A stretch of DNA of 64,000 nucleotides from assembly GCF_900188415.1 (NCBI RefSeq), contig NZ_FZNV01000002.1, forward strand, positions 291,339 through 355,338. Direction: 5' to 3'. The stretch is from Maribacter sedimenticola. GTDB lineage: Bacteria; Bacteroidota; Bacteroidia; Flavobacteriales; Flavobacteriaceae. Below the pieces are notes generated by a model, which was not told the DNA's origin, did no database searches, and saw only the letters and a program-made list of their open reading frames with translations. This document shows positions 45,279-54,774 of this stretch, in pieces (the first letter of the stretch is position 1; each line of letters begins with the position of its first letter). The translations under genes were made by a program, and so were the position numbers.

Positions 45279-46559
45279 ATGAAATTTGTAAGGCTTTTAA
45301 TAATAATGATATTGATATCCTCCTGTAGTTCCAAAGAGAATAATGGGAGTATAGCACAACAAGCGGATTATAATAACTATTTAGAAGTAGAGGAATTGAG
45401 CACTTCATCTAAATATTTTGATTTATGGAACTCTAAAATTAGGCCAGATAGTATGCAGCTTACCAGTTTTGGTATAGTAGGCGGTGAATACAGCAGATAC
45501 TTTCAACAGACTGGGAATATCCAATACTTGAAAAAGGCAGAGCAAAGTCTTAAAAGGGCCGTAGAGATTGCGGCAATTGGTAAGGCCGGTTATTACAGGG
45601 CTTTGGCAAGAAATTTTATTTCACAGCACCGTTTTAAGGAAGCTTTACAATTAACGGATTCGGCCATGGCGATAAATGGAAGTAAAGTAGAGGGACAACG
45701 CCTTTATTTTGATATCCATATGGAGTTGGGCAATTATACGCTAGCGGAAAAGTATTTGGATAGTATAAGGAATATGTCAGATTTTGGATATATGATTCGT
45801 CTTGCCAAATGGAACGATTATAAGGGAGATTTGGATACGACCATAAAATTTATGGAATTGGCAGGAAAAAAAGCGGAGTCGGCTAAAAACAGTGAACTTA
45901 TGCTGTGGAGTTATACCAACTTGGCGGATTATTACGGACATGCAGGGCGAATAAAGGATTCATATGACCATTATCTAAAAGCGTTGGCCATTGATAAACA
46001 TAATGCCTATGCCAAAAAAGGTATTGCCTGGATTCTTTTTTCTAATGATAACAATCCTAAGGAAGCCATTAGAATTTTGGATTCCGTGACCGAGACATAC
46101 CGTGCTCCGGACTACTTTTTACTAAAAGCGGAAATAGCGGATTATATGGGTAACGACTTGGTTCGTACAAAAAATTTAGATCGCTATTTTACCTTGGTTC
46201 AGGACCCGGCCTATGGTGACATGTACAATGCATACAATTTAGGATTGTACTTGGACGAAACCAAACAATACGACAAAGCGCTCAATTTGGCTAATCGTGA
46301 AGTAATGAACAGACCTACGCCAGAGGCATATAGCTGGCTGGCATTTAGCCATTTAAGAAAGGGTGATAAAGAAAAGGCTATGGAATTAATGGATACCCAT
46401 GTTTATGGAAAAACCTTTGAGCCCGCTTTATTGTATCAGGCGGCAGAAGTATATAAAGCCAATGGTATCTATGACAAGGTCAAGGAACTTAAAGGAGAAT
46501 TAATAGGGGCGTTATATGAACTAGGGCCCCATATGGAAAAGCAGATCCAAGATTTGTAA
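45279..46559 (+). CDS. TPR-repeat lipoprotein
   Basis: This is a protein of about 426 residues with a lipoprotein signal (MKFVRLLIIMILISSC). The body is made of tetratricopeptide-like helical pairs, for example GKAGYYRALARNFISQHRFKEA, AYAKKGIAWILFSN and PTEAYSWLAFSHLRKGDKEKA. TPR lipoproteins scaffold periplasmic complexes; a link to the DUF4331 proteins is possible, though the terminator between them means separate transcription is likely. An upstream in-frame ATG at 45231 lies inside the terminator and is rejected. A terminator follows at 46615. Confidence 0.85.
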   Translation: MKFVRLLIIMILISSCSSKENNGSIAQQADYNNYLEVEELSTSSKYFDLWNSKIRPDSMQLTSFGIVGGEYSRYFQQTGNIQYLKKAEQSLKRAVEIAAIGKAGYYRALARNFISQHRFKEALQLTDSAMAINGSKVEGQRLYFDIHMELGNYTLAEKYLDSIRNMSDFGYMIRLAKWNDYKGDLDTTIKFMELAGKKAESAKNSELMLWSYTNLADYYGHAGRIKDSYDHYLKALAIDKHNAYAKKGIAWILFSNDNNPKEAIRILDSVTETYRAPDYFLLKAEIADYMGNDLVRTKNLDRYFTLVQDPAYGDMYNAYNLGLYLDETKQYDKALNLANREVMNRPTPEAYSWLAFSHLRKGDKEKAMELMDTHVYGKTFEPALLYQAAEVYKANGIYDKVKELKGELIGALYELGPHMEKQIQDL

Positions 46560-46614
46560 TTAATTGCCCAATTATTTTCATTTCTGGTTTGTTTTAGGTT
46601 GGATTGTTTTTTTT

Positions 46615-46650
46615 CAGGGCCGTGGTTTATCCGCGGCTCTGTTATTTTTT
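46615..46650 (+). terminator. Intrinsic terminator after the TPR gene
   Basis: CAGGGCCGTGG and CCGCGGCTCTG form an 11-bp stem (with G-U pairs) around TTTAT, followed by TTATTTTTT. Confidence 0.85.
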
Positions 46651-46786
46651 AGGTATTTCGTCGAAAAATTAACAGATTTTAAGATTTGTATGGATGAAAT
46701 GCATATATTTATCGACCAAATACATTTAAAATGCCCCAGCATCTTAAATACGTTAACTAAATGTTGTCACTAAAACTAGTAATGTT

Positions 46787-46903
46787 ATGGAATACCTACT
46801 CTTCACATTATGGATTAGCTTAATGATTTTATTGGTTGGAAAAACAATTTTCGCGTATAGATCTCTTCAAAAAACGCTTAATAAAACCAATAATTCTATT
46901 TAA
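46787..46903 (+). CDS. Possible 38-residue membrane peptide
   Basis: An ATG frame encodes MEYLLFTLWISLMILLVGK, a likely single membrane helix, then a short polar tail ending NKTNNSI. It overlaps the last bases of the convergent RND gene. The composition suits a small membrane protein, but I see no independent proof of translation, so this is tentative. Confidence 0.35.
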   Translation: MEYLLFTLWISLMILLVGKTIFAYRSLQKTLNKTNNSI

Positions 46904-49142
46904 TCAATTTTCTTAAAAGTACCGGTAGCAGGAGTAAATCCAGTATTAAGGCCGTTACCAGGGTTACACTTATGATCAATCCTATTGTTCTACTGGGTTG
47001 GTGAATTGAGAATAACATGACCATAAATCCAAAGAACAGGATAATGGTGGTGATGACCAATGCCCTACCGGTCTGTACAAAGGTTTTTTCCAGCGCGGCC
47101 TCTTTGCTTAGCCCTTGGGTAATTCCTAGTTTGTATTTTCCCAAGAAATGAATGGTATCATCTACCGCTATGCCAAATACAATTGCAAAAACCACGGATA
47201 ATGATGCCTCTAGCGGTATATTTAAAAAGCCAAGTACACTACCGGCAAATAAAATTGGAAGAATATTGGGCACAAGTGATATCAGGAAAATTTTAATGTC
47301 CCTGAAAATAAATGCCATGATCACCCCAATTAAAAGAAGACCGTACAACAGTCCTTCCAATAAATTTTTTCTAATGTATTTTGAATTTTTATCCAGTAAG
47401 ATGCTTTTGCCTGTAATCTTTACCGTAACGATAGAAGTATCCATCTGGGTTGTGGCAAAATCAGTAATACTTTTATAAACTACGCTAAGGCTGTCCGTTC
47501 CTACGTCTTGCAACTTTCCGTTGATACGGGCCACGGTTTCATCTTCAGAGATAAACTGTCTCAATTGTTTGCGTACTAAGCGATTGGCATCTTTTTTATA
47601 TTTTTCAAAAGTAGATTTGTCTGGTGGGAGTTTAAAATAATCAACGTTGTTCAGATGGTAGGCCTTATTGATGATTTTATAGGGCAAGTTTGCAGATTGT
47701 ACGTTGCCAATGCTTTTAAGGGTTTTTAAATGGATCAATAATTTTTCAACTTCTTGCGCAACCTCAAAATCGGTCACTTTGAACTTTGGCTTGCTGGTTA
47801 CTGCAATTTCCAGTGGTCTAAAACCTGCATAATTTTCTTGGAAAAAATCAAAATCTGCAGCAATCTTACTTCTTGCCGGTAAGGCTTGCTTAAATTCATA
47901 ATCGGTTTTTATGAGATAAATTCCTAGAAAGCAGAGTAGTGTAAAAACTACGGTCCCAAAAATTATACTTTTAGGATATTCCCTAGTAAATGTATTTAGG
48001 CGCAATAAATAGGTTGTCCATTTTGTAGATACACTTTTGCCCCCAATCAGTTTTTTTTCCGGTAGACTGATCAATAATGAACCGGTCAGGAAAATGACCG
48101 TAAAATAGGCAACTAAAACACCAATTGCGGCATTGATTCCAAAGTCTTGGATACTGACCAATCTAGAAGATAAAAGAGTTACAAAACCTATAGCAGTGGT
48201 TACCGAGGTCAATAAGGTAGTCATACCTACTTCCTTTAACGAAGATAGTATAGCGGTATAGCGCGGTAAGCCGTTTTGAAGTTTTCGTATATAACTATCC
48301 GTAAGATGAATAACATCTGACGTACCAACAATGAGCATTAGCACAGGATAAAATACGGCCATGGCATTTAGTTCTTTCCCCAAAACTGCTAATAGTCCCA
48401 TGAACAGTAACAATGAAAGGGCTATGGAAAATACGGAAATCCAGACAACGGGCATACTACGATAAACCAATAGTAGGATTATAAAAACAAGGATAGAGGC
48501 AACAATGGTGGTGGTTAGTACCTCTGTTTTCTGCATATCCACTATGGCCTCGTAAAAAAACGCCCTTCCCAAAATATGGTAGGAATTTAAATGATGCCTT
48601 TTTAAGGAGGCACGTACACTGTCCAATAACACACCGGACTGTTTATAATCCAAATTATCCTCGGTTTTTAAGGCCAGTACAATTGATGATCTATGTGCAT
48701 CTATGAGTACATTGGTAAATAAGGAATCTTCCTGAATTTTGCGCCAGTCTTTTTCATATTGTAAAGTATCATCAATATGTATAATGGGTAGGGTAGTATA
48801 ACCAAACGATGTTTTTAGCGGGTAGGATAGGGTGGTCAAGGAACTACTCTCCAACACATGTTCAAAACCCTTACTTTCACGGGAAAAGGAATTAAAATTG
48901 GTTAGAAATTCCTGTTGAAAGATATTGGGACTGTTTTTTACAGCTATAAGCAAGAAGTTGTCATCTGTACCAAATTTCTCTACATAATCATCATAAAACG
49001 CCAAGTCCGGATCCTCTTCGGGAAAGAACTGACTAAAATCAAAGGAGAATTTTAAATTGCCCAATTGAGTGGCGGATACTGTGCCCAACAATACAAATAC
49101 CCCTATACATATTTTTTTGAGTAGACCTAGGTTGACCTTCAT
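46896..49142 (-). CDS. RND/MMPL family transporter
   Basis: This 748-residue inner-membrane protein has two repeats, each with a large periplasmic domain and about six helices. The sterol-sensing-like signature segments are VGTSDVIHLTDSYIRKL in the first half and VFGIAVDDTIHFLGKYKL in the second, each carrying Asp residues that carry protons in the family. MMPL-type proteins move lipids, hopanoids or drugs using the proton gradient. The start is at the ATG before KVNLGLLKKICIGVF. It diverges from the BamA/TamA-like gene across 109 bp, hinting at an envelope role. Confidence 0.92.
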   Translation of the reverse strand: MKVNLGLLKKICIGVFVLLGTVSATQLGNLKFSFDFSQFFPEEDPDLAFYDDYVEKFGTDDNFLLIAVKNSPNIFQQEFLTNFNSFSRESKGFEHVLESSSLTTLSYPLKTSFGYTTLPIIHIDDTLQYEKDWRKIQEDSLFTNVLIDAHRSSIVLALKTEDNLDYKQSGVLLDSVRASLKRHHLNSYHILGRAFFYEAIVDMQKTEVLTTTIVASILVFIILLLVYRSMPVVWISVFSIALSLLLFMGLLAVLGKELNAMAVFYPVLMLIVGTSDVIHLTDSYIRKLQNGLPRYTAILSSLKEVGMTTLLTSVTTAIGFVTLLSSRLVSIQDFGINAAIGVLVAYFTVIFLTGSLLISLPEKKLIGGKSVSTKWTTYLLRLNTFTREYPKSIIFGTVVFTLLCFLGIYLIKTDYEFKQALPARSKIAADFDFFQENYAGFRPLEIAVTSKPKFKVTDFEVAQEVEKLLIHLKTLKSIGNVQSANLPYKIINKAYHLNNVDYFKLPPDKSTFEKYKKDANRLVRKQLRQFISEDETVARINGKLQDVGTDSLSVVYKSITDFATTQMDTSIVTVKITGKSILLDKNSKYIRKNLLEGLLYGLLLIGVIMAFIFRDIKIFLISLVPNILPILFAGSVLGFLNIPLEASLSVVFAIVFGIAVDDTIHFLGKYKLGITQGLSKEAALEKTFVQTGRALVITTIILFFGFMVMLFSIHQPSRTIGLIISVTLVTALILDLLLLPVLLRKLIK

Positions 49143-49251
49143 ATAACGAAGTGAGGTGAAAATTATAATTCCTGTGCAAATTTACCATTCTAGTTAGTAT
49201 TTACTGCATTAAGAGCATTAATAGCAACTATTATGTTGTTATTTTACCCAT

Positions 49252-50349
49252 ATGCAAAAAAATATAGCAAGAATACTTTTTGTGTTGTTTACAGGTGGGT
49301 GTTGCCTTTTACATGGACAATCACAGCAAGTGGATAAGGACACTATAAAAAACTTAAGATTAAATGTCTTGCCCGTAGTATTCTATACACCGGAAACCGG
49401 TTTGGGATATGGGGCATTGGGTCTATCCACATTTAGGTTAAAGGGTGAAAAAACAACTACGCGACCCTCTTCCGTACAACTGGGCATTACCTTTACCTCT
49501 AAAAAACAGTTTTTAATGTTCATGCCATATGAATTTTATTTGGATGAGGAACGTTGGAGGTTTAAGGGAGAGCTGGGCTATTATAAATATTTCTATAATT
49601 ATTACGGTTTGGGAATGGATTCCATAGAGGAGGACAAAGAACTGTATACTGCAGATTTTCCTAGGTTTCGCCTAGCTGCATATAGGGAATTGTTTCAAGG
49701 ATTCTCTGTTGGTTTGGGCTATGAATTTGATGGATATAATGTATTGGAGCCAGAACCTAATGGACTTCTTGATGCAACAGCGGATATTATAGGAAAGGAT
49801 GGGGGAACAATATCCAATATTGGATTGTTGGCCCTTTACGATACACGTGATAATATATTTCACCCTACAAAAGGTTGGTATATAGAGGGGGTCTTTTACA
49901 ATAGTGCCCCATGGCTGGGATCTGATTTCACCTATCGGAAATTTGAGCTGGATACCCGCTATTATCAGCGAATAAAAGGTGATATCATTTTAGCTTCCAA
50001 CTTATTTTTTGGTACCCGTAGTAATGGTACGCCATTTCAGGATTTAAATTATTTGGGAACTAAGAGAACAAGGGGATTTGATAACAGGCGTTATCTTGAT
50101 AAGAATGAAATTAGTTTGGCAACGGAATTGCGTTTTCCTATTTATAGAAGATTTAAAGGAGCTGTATTTGGTGCTACTGGAACTGTAATACCATCGTTGA
50201 GCCAGGCCATTAATACCTCCTACAAAAGTGCATTTGGTGGTGGGTTCAGATATATAGTCAACAAAAAGGAAGGTACAAGATTACGGGTAGACTATGGAAT
50301 CTCCAGTGAAGGAGGTCAATTTTATTTTACCATAAACGAGGCATTTTAA
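49252..50349 (+). CDS. BamA/TamA-type outer-membrane beta-barrel protein
   Basis: This is a 365-residue protein with a signal peptide ending about LLHGQ. The whole mature part looks like an Omp85 surface-antigen barrel: alternating strands such as FYTPETGLGYGALGLSTF, KFELDTRYYQRI and FRYIVNKKEGTRLRVDYG, plus DTRDNIFHPTKGWYIEG (typical for the family). There are no POTRA domains, so it belongs to the short barrel class rather than essential BamA. Role unknown; a partner in lipid or protein export is possible given the divergent RND gene. Confidence 0.88.
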   Translation: MQKNIARILFVLFTGGCCLLHGQSQQVDKDTIKNLRLNVLPVVFYTPETGLGYGALGLSTFRLKGEKTTTRPSSVQLGITFTSKKQFLMFMPYEFYLDEERWRFKGELGYYKYFYNYYGLGMDSIEEDKELYTADFPRFRLAAYRELFQGFSVGLGYEFDGYNVLEPEPNGLLDATADIIGKDGGTISNIGLLALYDTRDNIFHPTKGWYIEGVFYNSAPWLGSDFTYRKFELDTRYYQRIKGDIILASNLFFGTRSNGTPFQDLNYLGTKRTRGFDNRRYLDKNEISLATELRFPIYRRFKGAVFGATGTVIPSLSQAINTSYKSAFGGGFRYIVNKKEGTRLRVDYGISSEGGQFYFTINEAF

Positions 50350-50354
50350 ACCTA

Positions 50355-51143
50355 TTAAAGCTCAATAAAATTATTGAGGTCCAAAGTCCAGTCATAATTT
50401 TGATACTCCAAGTCTATACCCTTGGTAGTAGGAATAAAACCTTTATTCTTCAATATTTTCTTGATACCGCCTTTCCCACCAAAATCGCCCCTAAACCAAT
50501 TAAATAAAGAACTAATTGTAGCAACTTTGGTTCTTGGGTCATAGTCGGTGGTTCTTTCAAGATACTGTTGGGTACCTTTATTAAACTGCTCATCTAAACG
50601 TTGCCACTCATATATTGCTACGGGCGGACAGTCCTTTGCACCACAGTTTAAGGCAAAATGAATATGATACACGGGATCGTTAACACGTAATTTTCGTTCA
50701 AATTTATTAGGAAACCATTTTCTAATATAGCCAAGGCCATATTCAAATTGTGACTTTCGTATAAGACCGTGTTCTATTTTGGCAAACGAAATGGTTTCTC
50801 CGGCTATTTTAATTTGCTCTTTTTTAAAAAAACTGCCACGATCATCATATAATTCTGGGTTTTTCTGTAATATCACCTGTATATACGCATTGTAGATGTT
50901 TATCCAAAATGCCAACCGTTTAGCATTGGAATCCAGGGCCTCGTCAAGTGTTGCAATGGTGGTATTAGCGAAAATATCCTGTAGCTCTTGCGTGTTTTCT
51001 TTATCGATAATTTTTTGTAGAAATAATTCTGACAATTTATTAAAGTCTTCTGGTGTATCTGTCGAAGTTTGTGCGTTTATATTTTCACAATGGACCAAGA
51101 ATGTAAAGCAGAACACCAACAAGGAATACAGGTAATTTTTCAT
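50355..51143 (-). CDS. DUF547 domain-containing protein
   Basis: This 262-residue exported protein has a signal peptide (LLVFCFTFLVHC) with a possible lipobox or late cleavage near NAQ. The DUF547 signature is clear: FWINIYNAYIQV, FAKIEHGLIR, DPVYHIHFALNCGAKDCPP and TLDLNNF at the end. The 'NC-x-x-x-x-CP' motif suggests a papain-like fold, but catalysis has not been shown. DUF547 genes often neighbour TIGR04283 glycosyltransferases, as here (next gene, divergent). Confidence 0.88.
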   Translation of the reverse strand: MKNYLYSLLVFCFTFLVHCENINAQTSTDTPEDFNKLSELFLQKIIDKENTQELQDIFANTTIATLDEALDSNAKRLAFWINIYNAYIQVILQKNPELYDDRGSFFKKEQIKIAGETISFAKIEHGLIRKSQFEYGLGYIRKWFPNKFERKLRVNDPVYHIHFALNCGAKDCPPVAIYEWQRLDEQFNKGTQQYLERTTDYDPRTKVATISSLFNWFRGDFGGKGGIKKILKNKGFIPTTKGIDLEYQNYDWTLDLNNFIEL

Positions 51144-51363
51144 ATATATACTATTAGAGTATCTTAATTACGTAAATATGGGGAAAAGGTTTGTGGATTG
51201 TTAGTCGTATCAATAATTAAGTGATTACAAAGACCTTTTTTTATAATTTGTATCAGAATTAAAACTATTTTCATCAATTTGCGTAGGTAGAGGAAAGTCA
51301 AAACATTAAAAATTGAAAGACGGTATTTCTAAGGTAAAAATTTTCCAAAAGTAGTACGAATAT

Positions 51364-52068
51364 ATGATCAGTATAATAATACCAGCACATAATGAGTATG
51401 TTAATTTGGAACGTCTTTTTAACAGTGCGGTTTTTTTACATCACCGGCAACTTCTGGAAGTTATCATTGCCGCATCCCCATCAACAAATGACGCAACGTC
51501 ATCGCTAAGCAGTATTCCAAAAGTTAATGTAATCAATTGTATTAACAAAGGTCGTGCGGCCCAAATGAATGAAGCTTCACAAATGGCTATGGGCAATGTT
51601 TTGGTTTTTTTACATGCGGATGTCTTACCACCGGCCAATTTTTTGGATAATATTTTAGACCGCTTGGAGAATGGTTTTGATGCCGGTTTCTTTTCCTATA
51701 GGTTTGATAAGGAAACATGGTTTCTTAAAATGAACGCATCGTTTACCGCAAGGGATGGTTTTTTTACCGGAGGGGGAGACCAATGTCTGTTCATACGTAA
51801 ATCTGTTTTTAACAATTTAGGCGCGTTTGATGAGCAACAGGTGCTTATGGAGGATTTTGAATTTTTTAACCGAATGAAAAAGGGCAAGGTGCCATATACC
51901 ATTATAAAAAATGATCTAGTGGTCTCTGCCCGTAAGTATGAGTGTAATTCTTATCTTAGGATTAACCTTTCCAATTTGCTTTTAGTAATGTTGTTCAAAT
52001 TGGGTTGTCCCAGTTGCACATTAAAAAGTCTTCATAATAAATTGATACGAACCCCATATAATGGTTGA
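51364..52068 (+). CDS. TIGR04283-type glycosyltransferase (family 2)
   Basis: This 234-residue cytoplasmic GT2 enzyme opens MISIIIPAHNEYVNLERLF, followed by the family's NCINKGRAAQMNEAS (metal/nucleotide loop), the DxD-like VFLHADVLPP and GGGDQCLFIRKSVF. TIGR04283 is annotated as an arsenosugar-biosynthesis glycosyltransferase in some genomes. No arsenic methyltransferase or radical SAM partner is in this window, so the substrate is uncertain. It overlaps the VOC gene by 8 bp. Confidence 0.85.
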   Translation: MISIIIPAHNEYVNLERLFNSAVFLHHRQLLEVIIAASPSTNDATSSLSSIPKVNVINCINKGRAAQMNEASQMAMGNVLVFLHADVLPPANFLDNILDRLENGFDAGFFSYRFDKETWFLKMNASFTARDGFFTGGGDQCLFIRKSVFNNLGAFDEQQVLMEDFEFFNRMKKGKVPYTIIKNDLVVSARKYECNSYLRINLSNLLLVMLFKLGCPSCTLKSLHNKLIRTPYNG

Positions 52069-53110
52069 GGTAATAAATGGTATTCAGCAAATTGGTATTG
52101 GGGTCCTGGATACTAAAACCGTATTTAATTGGTATAGAAAGCATTTAGGTTTTAATGTGTTATTGTTTAAGGATGAGGCAGTTGCGTCGTTAATGACACG
52201 GTATACCAATGGTAAGGCAGAAAAGCGTGATGCCTATTTATCATTAAATTTAATGGGGGGTGGCGGTCTGGAAATTTGGCAATTTAAGGATAGGCTTCCT
52301 GCAGCTGCTCAAAATGATATTGTTCTGGGTGATCTTGGAATATATGCCATGAAGATCAGGTGTAAGGACCTTGTTGCCATGCATGGTTACCTAGAACAAA
52401 TAGGGGTATTGCAGTTAACCGATATCATAAAAACATTACCACATAGTGCCAGTTTTTATTTTGATGATCCATTTGGAAATAAAGTGCAAATGGTACAGGA
52501 TTCCTATATGTTCAGTGCGGAAAAGTCTATATGTGGTGGTGTTATGGGTGCTGTTATAGGAGTTAGCAATATGGAGCAATCCATAGAATTTTATAAAAGG
52601 ATGTTGGGTTATACGGTAGTGCTGTATGATGATATAGAGACTAATGGTACTGCAGCCAATAAAAAGTATAGAAAGGTAATCCTTGGTCAAAATCGTAAGC
52701 ATATAGGTGGTTTTGGAGATTTATTGGGTCCTACGCAATTAGAATTGGTAGAAATGCTACAAGGTACGCCTACAAAAATTTTCAAGGACCGTTTATGGGG
52801 AGATTTGGGTTATATACATCTTTGTTTTGATGTACAGGGTATGGACTCCTTAAGGGAAAAGGCCAAGATTCTGAAAACGCCCTTCACGGTGGATAGTTCC
52901 AACAGTTTTGATATGGGAGATGCCGCGGGTCACTTTAGTTATATAGAAGATCCGGACGGTACGTTGATAGAATTGGTAGAAACCCATAAGGTACCTATCG
53001 TAAAATCATTGGGCATTTATTTAAATCTCAAGAAAAGAGATCCGTATAAAACACTACCTAAATGGTTGGTTAAAAGTCTTGGTCTGCATAAGGTAAGCAA
53101 AGACCTATAG
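52061..53110 (+). CDS. Tandem VOC (glyoxalase/dioxygenase-fold) protein
   Basis: This 349-residue protein has two VOC modules. The first begins IQQIGIGVLDTKTVFNWYRKHLGF, the second GAVIGVSNMEQSIEFYKRMLGY. Metal positions are partly lost: where families usually have His ('DHI'), this has Q and A. The strands YIHLCFDV and GTLIELVE still offer a His and a Glu for one metal site. It may be a dioxygenase- or glyoxalase-like enzyme with an altered metal site. It is translationally coupled to the glycosyltransferase (8-bp overlap). Confidence 0.8.
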   Translation: MVEVINGIQQIGIGVLDTKTVFNWYRKHLGFNVLLFKDEAVASLMTRYTNGKAEKRDAYLSLNLMGGGGLEIWQFKDRLPAAAQNDIVLGDLGIYAMKIRCKDLVAMHGYLEQIGVLQLTDIIKTLPHSASFYFDDPFGNKVQMVQDSYMFSAEKSICGGVMGAVIGVSNMEQSIEFYKRMLGYTVVLYDDIETNGTAANKKYRKVILGQNRKHIGGFGDLLGPTQLELVEMLQGTPTKIFKDRLWGDLGYIHLCFDVQGMDSLREKAKILKTPFTVDSSNSFDMGDAAGHFSYIEDPDGTLIELVETHKVPIVKSLGIYLNLKKRDPYKTLPKWLVKSLGLHKVSKDL

Positions 53111-53124
53111 CCCTCAATAATCAT

Positions 53125-53307
53125 TTAACCCTTACTCGTCGTTCGTATCAATCCAATGCCCGAAAAGAAAAATATTGCGCCCAACACTCCATATACAATA
53201 AGTTGTTTGGTAGTGCCGGAACTGTTTCCAAATAAGATTGCCGCGTATACCAGACCGCCAATACCTAATAAGGTCAATACGGTCCCAAAAATTTTCTTTA
53301 AATCCAT
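53125..53307 (-). CDS. Small two-helix membrane protein
   Basis: This 60-residue protein has two helices (IFGTVLTLLGIGGLVYAAILF and LIVYGVLGAIFFFSGIGLI) joined by a short polar loop (GNSSGTTKQ). Similar small proteins are common in Flavobacteriaceae, and length and helix pattern suit a real gene. Function unknown. A terminator for the upstream anti-sigma gene separates the two. Confidence 0.7.
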   Translation of the reverse strand: MDLKKIFGTVLTLLGIGGLVYAAILFGNSSGTTKQLIVYGVLGAIFFFSGIGLIRTTSKG

Positions 53308-53324
53308 GGGCGAAAAATAATAAA

Positions 53325-53355
53325 AAAAGGGCAGTTAATAACTAACTGCCCTTTT
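53325..53355 (-). terminator. Intrinsic terminator of sigma/anti-sigma operon
   Basis: A perfect 13-bp stem (53325-53337 with 53343-53355) around a 5-nt loop is followed on the minus strand by TTTATTATTTTT. It lies 18 bp after the anti-sigma gene. Confidence 0.9.
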
Positions 53356-53373
53356 AAACTATACATATATTTT

Positions 53374-54165
53374 TTAAGAAGCGGACACTACACCAAGTGT
53401 ATATAATTGTTCCAAGGTGGGAGATTCACTTCCGCCCGCTGGTTCAAGTGTAATACCAAATGCCTCTGATTCGTTAGGATTGTTCAAAGCAAATACCTTG
53501 TTCTCATCTGTAGTAAAATCTTCAAGGAGTCCCATACTTGTTGGTGTAAGGGGCGATAATTTCAAAGACCAGACTTGGTACACAAAACCATCTGGTGGTT
53601 CTGGTAAGCCTTTGGCATCTATGTAAACCTTTTCTTCTTTTTTGTTCCAATAAGCCTTTGCATAGGAGGTAGGGGATACCGTCTGCCCGCCAAGGGCAAT
53701 AACATTAATATCCTTGTCCCTAATCGTATTCAATAATTCTTGCGTTTTTTCCAATGAAGAATCAGTGTCCGCTATTTGCTGTTCCAAAGAAGTATTTTGT
53801 TGTTCAACAACTTCAATGTTAGATTTAAGTTCCTGATTTTGTTGGTACATAAAGAACAGACCAATTGCCAATAATAATGAGGCGGCCCAACCAATATACG
53901 TCATAGCGGAACTAGATCGTTTATTCATTGAAATAACCTTACCTCCCTTGTTAATTCTGTCCATTAAGGATTGAAAGGTATAAGAAACACCCGGAGATGC
54001 TTTTTTGGATAAGGTCAATATGGAAGCTTCAATGGCTTCAATTTCCTTTTTGATTTCCGGATATTCCTTGGCATAGTTGGCTATTTCCAAATTTTCCTTA
54101 TCAGAAAGGATACCGGCCACATAAAGTTCCAATATTCCCGATGCTATGTATTTTTGTACATCCAT
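53374..54165 (-). CDS. Anti-sigma factor (RskA/anti-sigma-K type)
   Basis: This 263-residue inner-membrane protein has a cytoplasmic anti-sigma N-terminus (YIASGILELYVAGIL), one membrane helix (AASLLLAIGLFFMY), a periplasmic coiled coil (about 110-145) and an RskA_C domain (AKAYWNKKEEKVYIDAKGLP, GFVYQVWSL, FGITLEPAGGS). It would hold the ECF sigma factor until a periplasmic signal triggers release. It starts one base after the sigma stop codon, the usual coupled arrangement. Confidence 0.92.
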   Translation of the reverse strand: MDVQKYIASGILELYVAGILSDKENLEIANYAKEYPEIKKEIEAIEASILTLSKKASPGVSYTFQSLMDRINKGGKVISMNKRSSSAMTYIGWAASLLLAIGLFFMYQQNQELKSNIEVVEQQNTSLEQQIADTDSSLEKTQELLNTIRDKDINVIALGGQTVSPTSYAKAYWNKKEEKVYIDAKGLPEPPDGFVYQVWSLKLSPLTPTSMGLLEDFTTDENKVFALNNPNESEAFGITLEPAGGSESPTLEQLYTLGVVSAS

Positions 54166-54166
54166 T

Positions 54167-54700
54167 CTATATGCTTTCCATGTTTTCCCTTAGTTGGGAA
54201 ATGCAACTTCTATTTCTTGTTTTTACAGTTCCTATAGGAATATTCAGCTCTTCGGCAGCATCTTTTTGCGTATAACCTCTAAAGTATAATAGTTCAATGA
54301 TCTGAACACATTTTTCCTTTAAATTTTTCACGAGTTTTCTTAACCCTTTGGTATCTACCGCCATATGTTCCTCTTCCCTGCTTTCTAAAATACCTACGAA
54401 GTAATCTGCAGAAAGGTTCTTTTTTTGATTTTTATACGTTTTACTGCGTATTTCATCGATAGCCGCATTTCTGGCTATATTCAATATCCATGTAAAGAAC
54501 CTTCCTTTACTGGAATTATAGCTTTCTGCATTATTCCAAATTTTAATAAATACGTCTTGGCAGATTTCTTGAGCTACTCCGTCATCTTTTACAATGGTAT
54601 TGATGACCCCACAGATATTATCTGCATACATTTCGTGTAGTGTTTTGAAAGCGTTGGGGTCTTTTTTCCTGAACTGCTCAACCAATAGGTCTAGTTGCAT
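54167..54700 (-). CDS. ECF RNA polymerase sigma factor
   Basis: This 177-residue sigma-70 family factor has region 2 (DVFIKIWNNAESYN, FFTWILNIARNAAIDEIRSK) and region 4 with its helix-turn-helix (GYTQKDAAEELNIPIGTVKTRN). It lacks region 3, as ECF factors do. It is followed immediately by its anti-sigma. The regulon cannot be read from here; the SOD gene 74 bp upstream is separated by a terminator but may share stress control. Confidence 0.94.
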   Translation of the reverse strand: MQLDLLVEQFRKKDPNAFKTLHEMYADNICGVINTIVKDDGVAQEICQDVFIKIWNNAESYNSSKGRFFTWILNIARNAAIDEIRSKTYKNQKKNLSADYFVGILESREEEHMAVDTKGLRKLVKNLKEKCVQIIELLYFRGYTQKDAAEELNIPIGTVKTRNRSCISQLRENMESI

Positions 54701-54730
54701 ACATCAATTTTTATATTCGCTAAAAATAAA

Positions 54731-54755
54731 AAAAGCTGCTCTTAGAACAGCTTTT
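54731..54755 (-). terminator. Intrinsic terminator after superoxide dismutase gene
   Basis: AAAAGCTG (54731-54738) and CAGCTTTT (54748-54755) pair, with an inner TCT/AGA extension past one mismatch. On the minus strand a long T-rich run follows. Confidence 0.85.
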
Positions 54756-54774
54756 ATAAATTTTATATTTAACT

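Noticed and set aside
46564..46773. A 69-codon frame after the TPR gene.
   Set aside because: It runs through a strong terminator hairpin and has no domain or conserved look; its start codon is not ATG.
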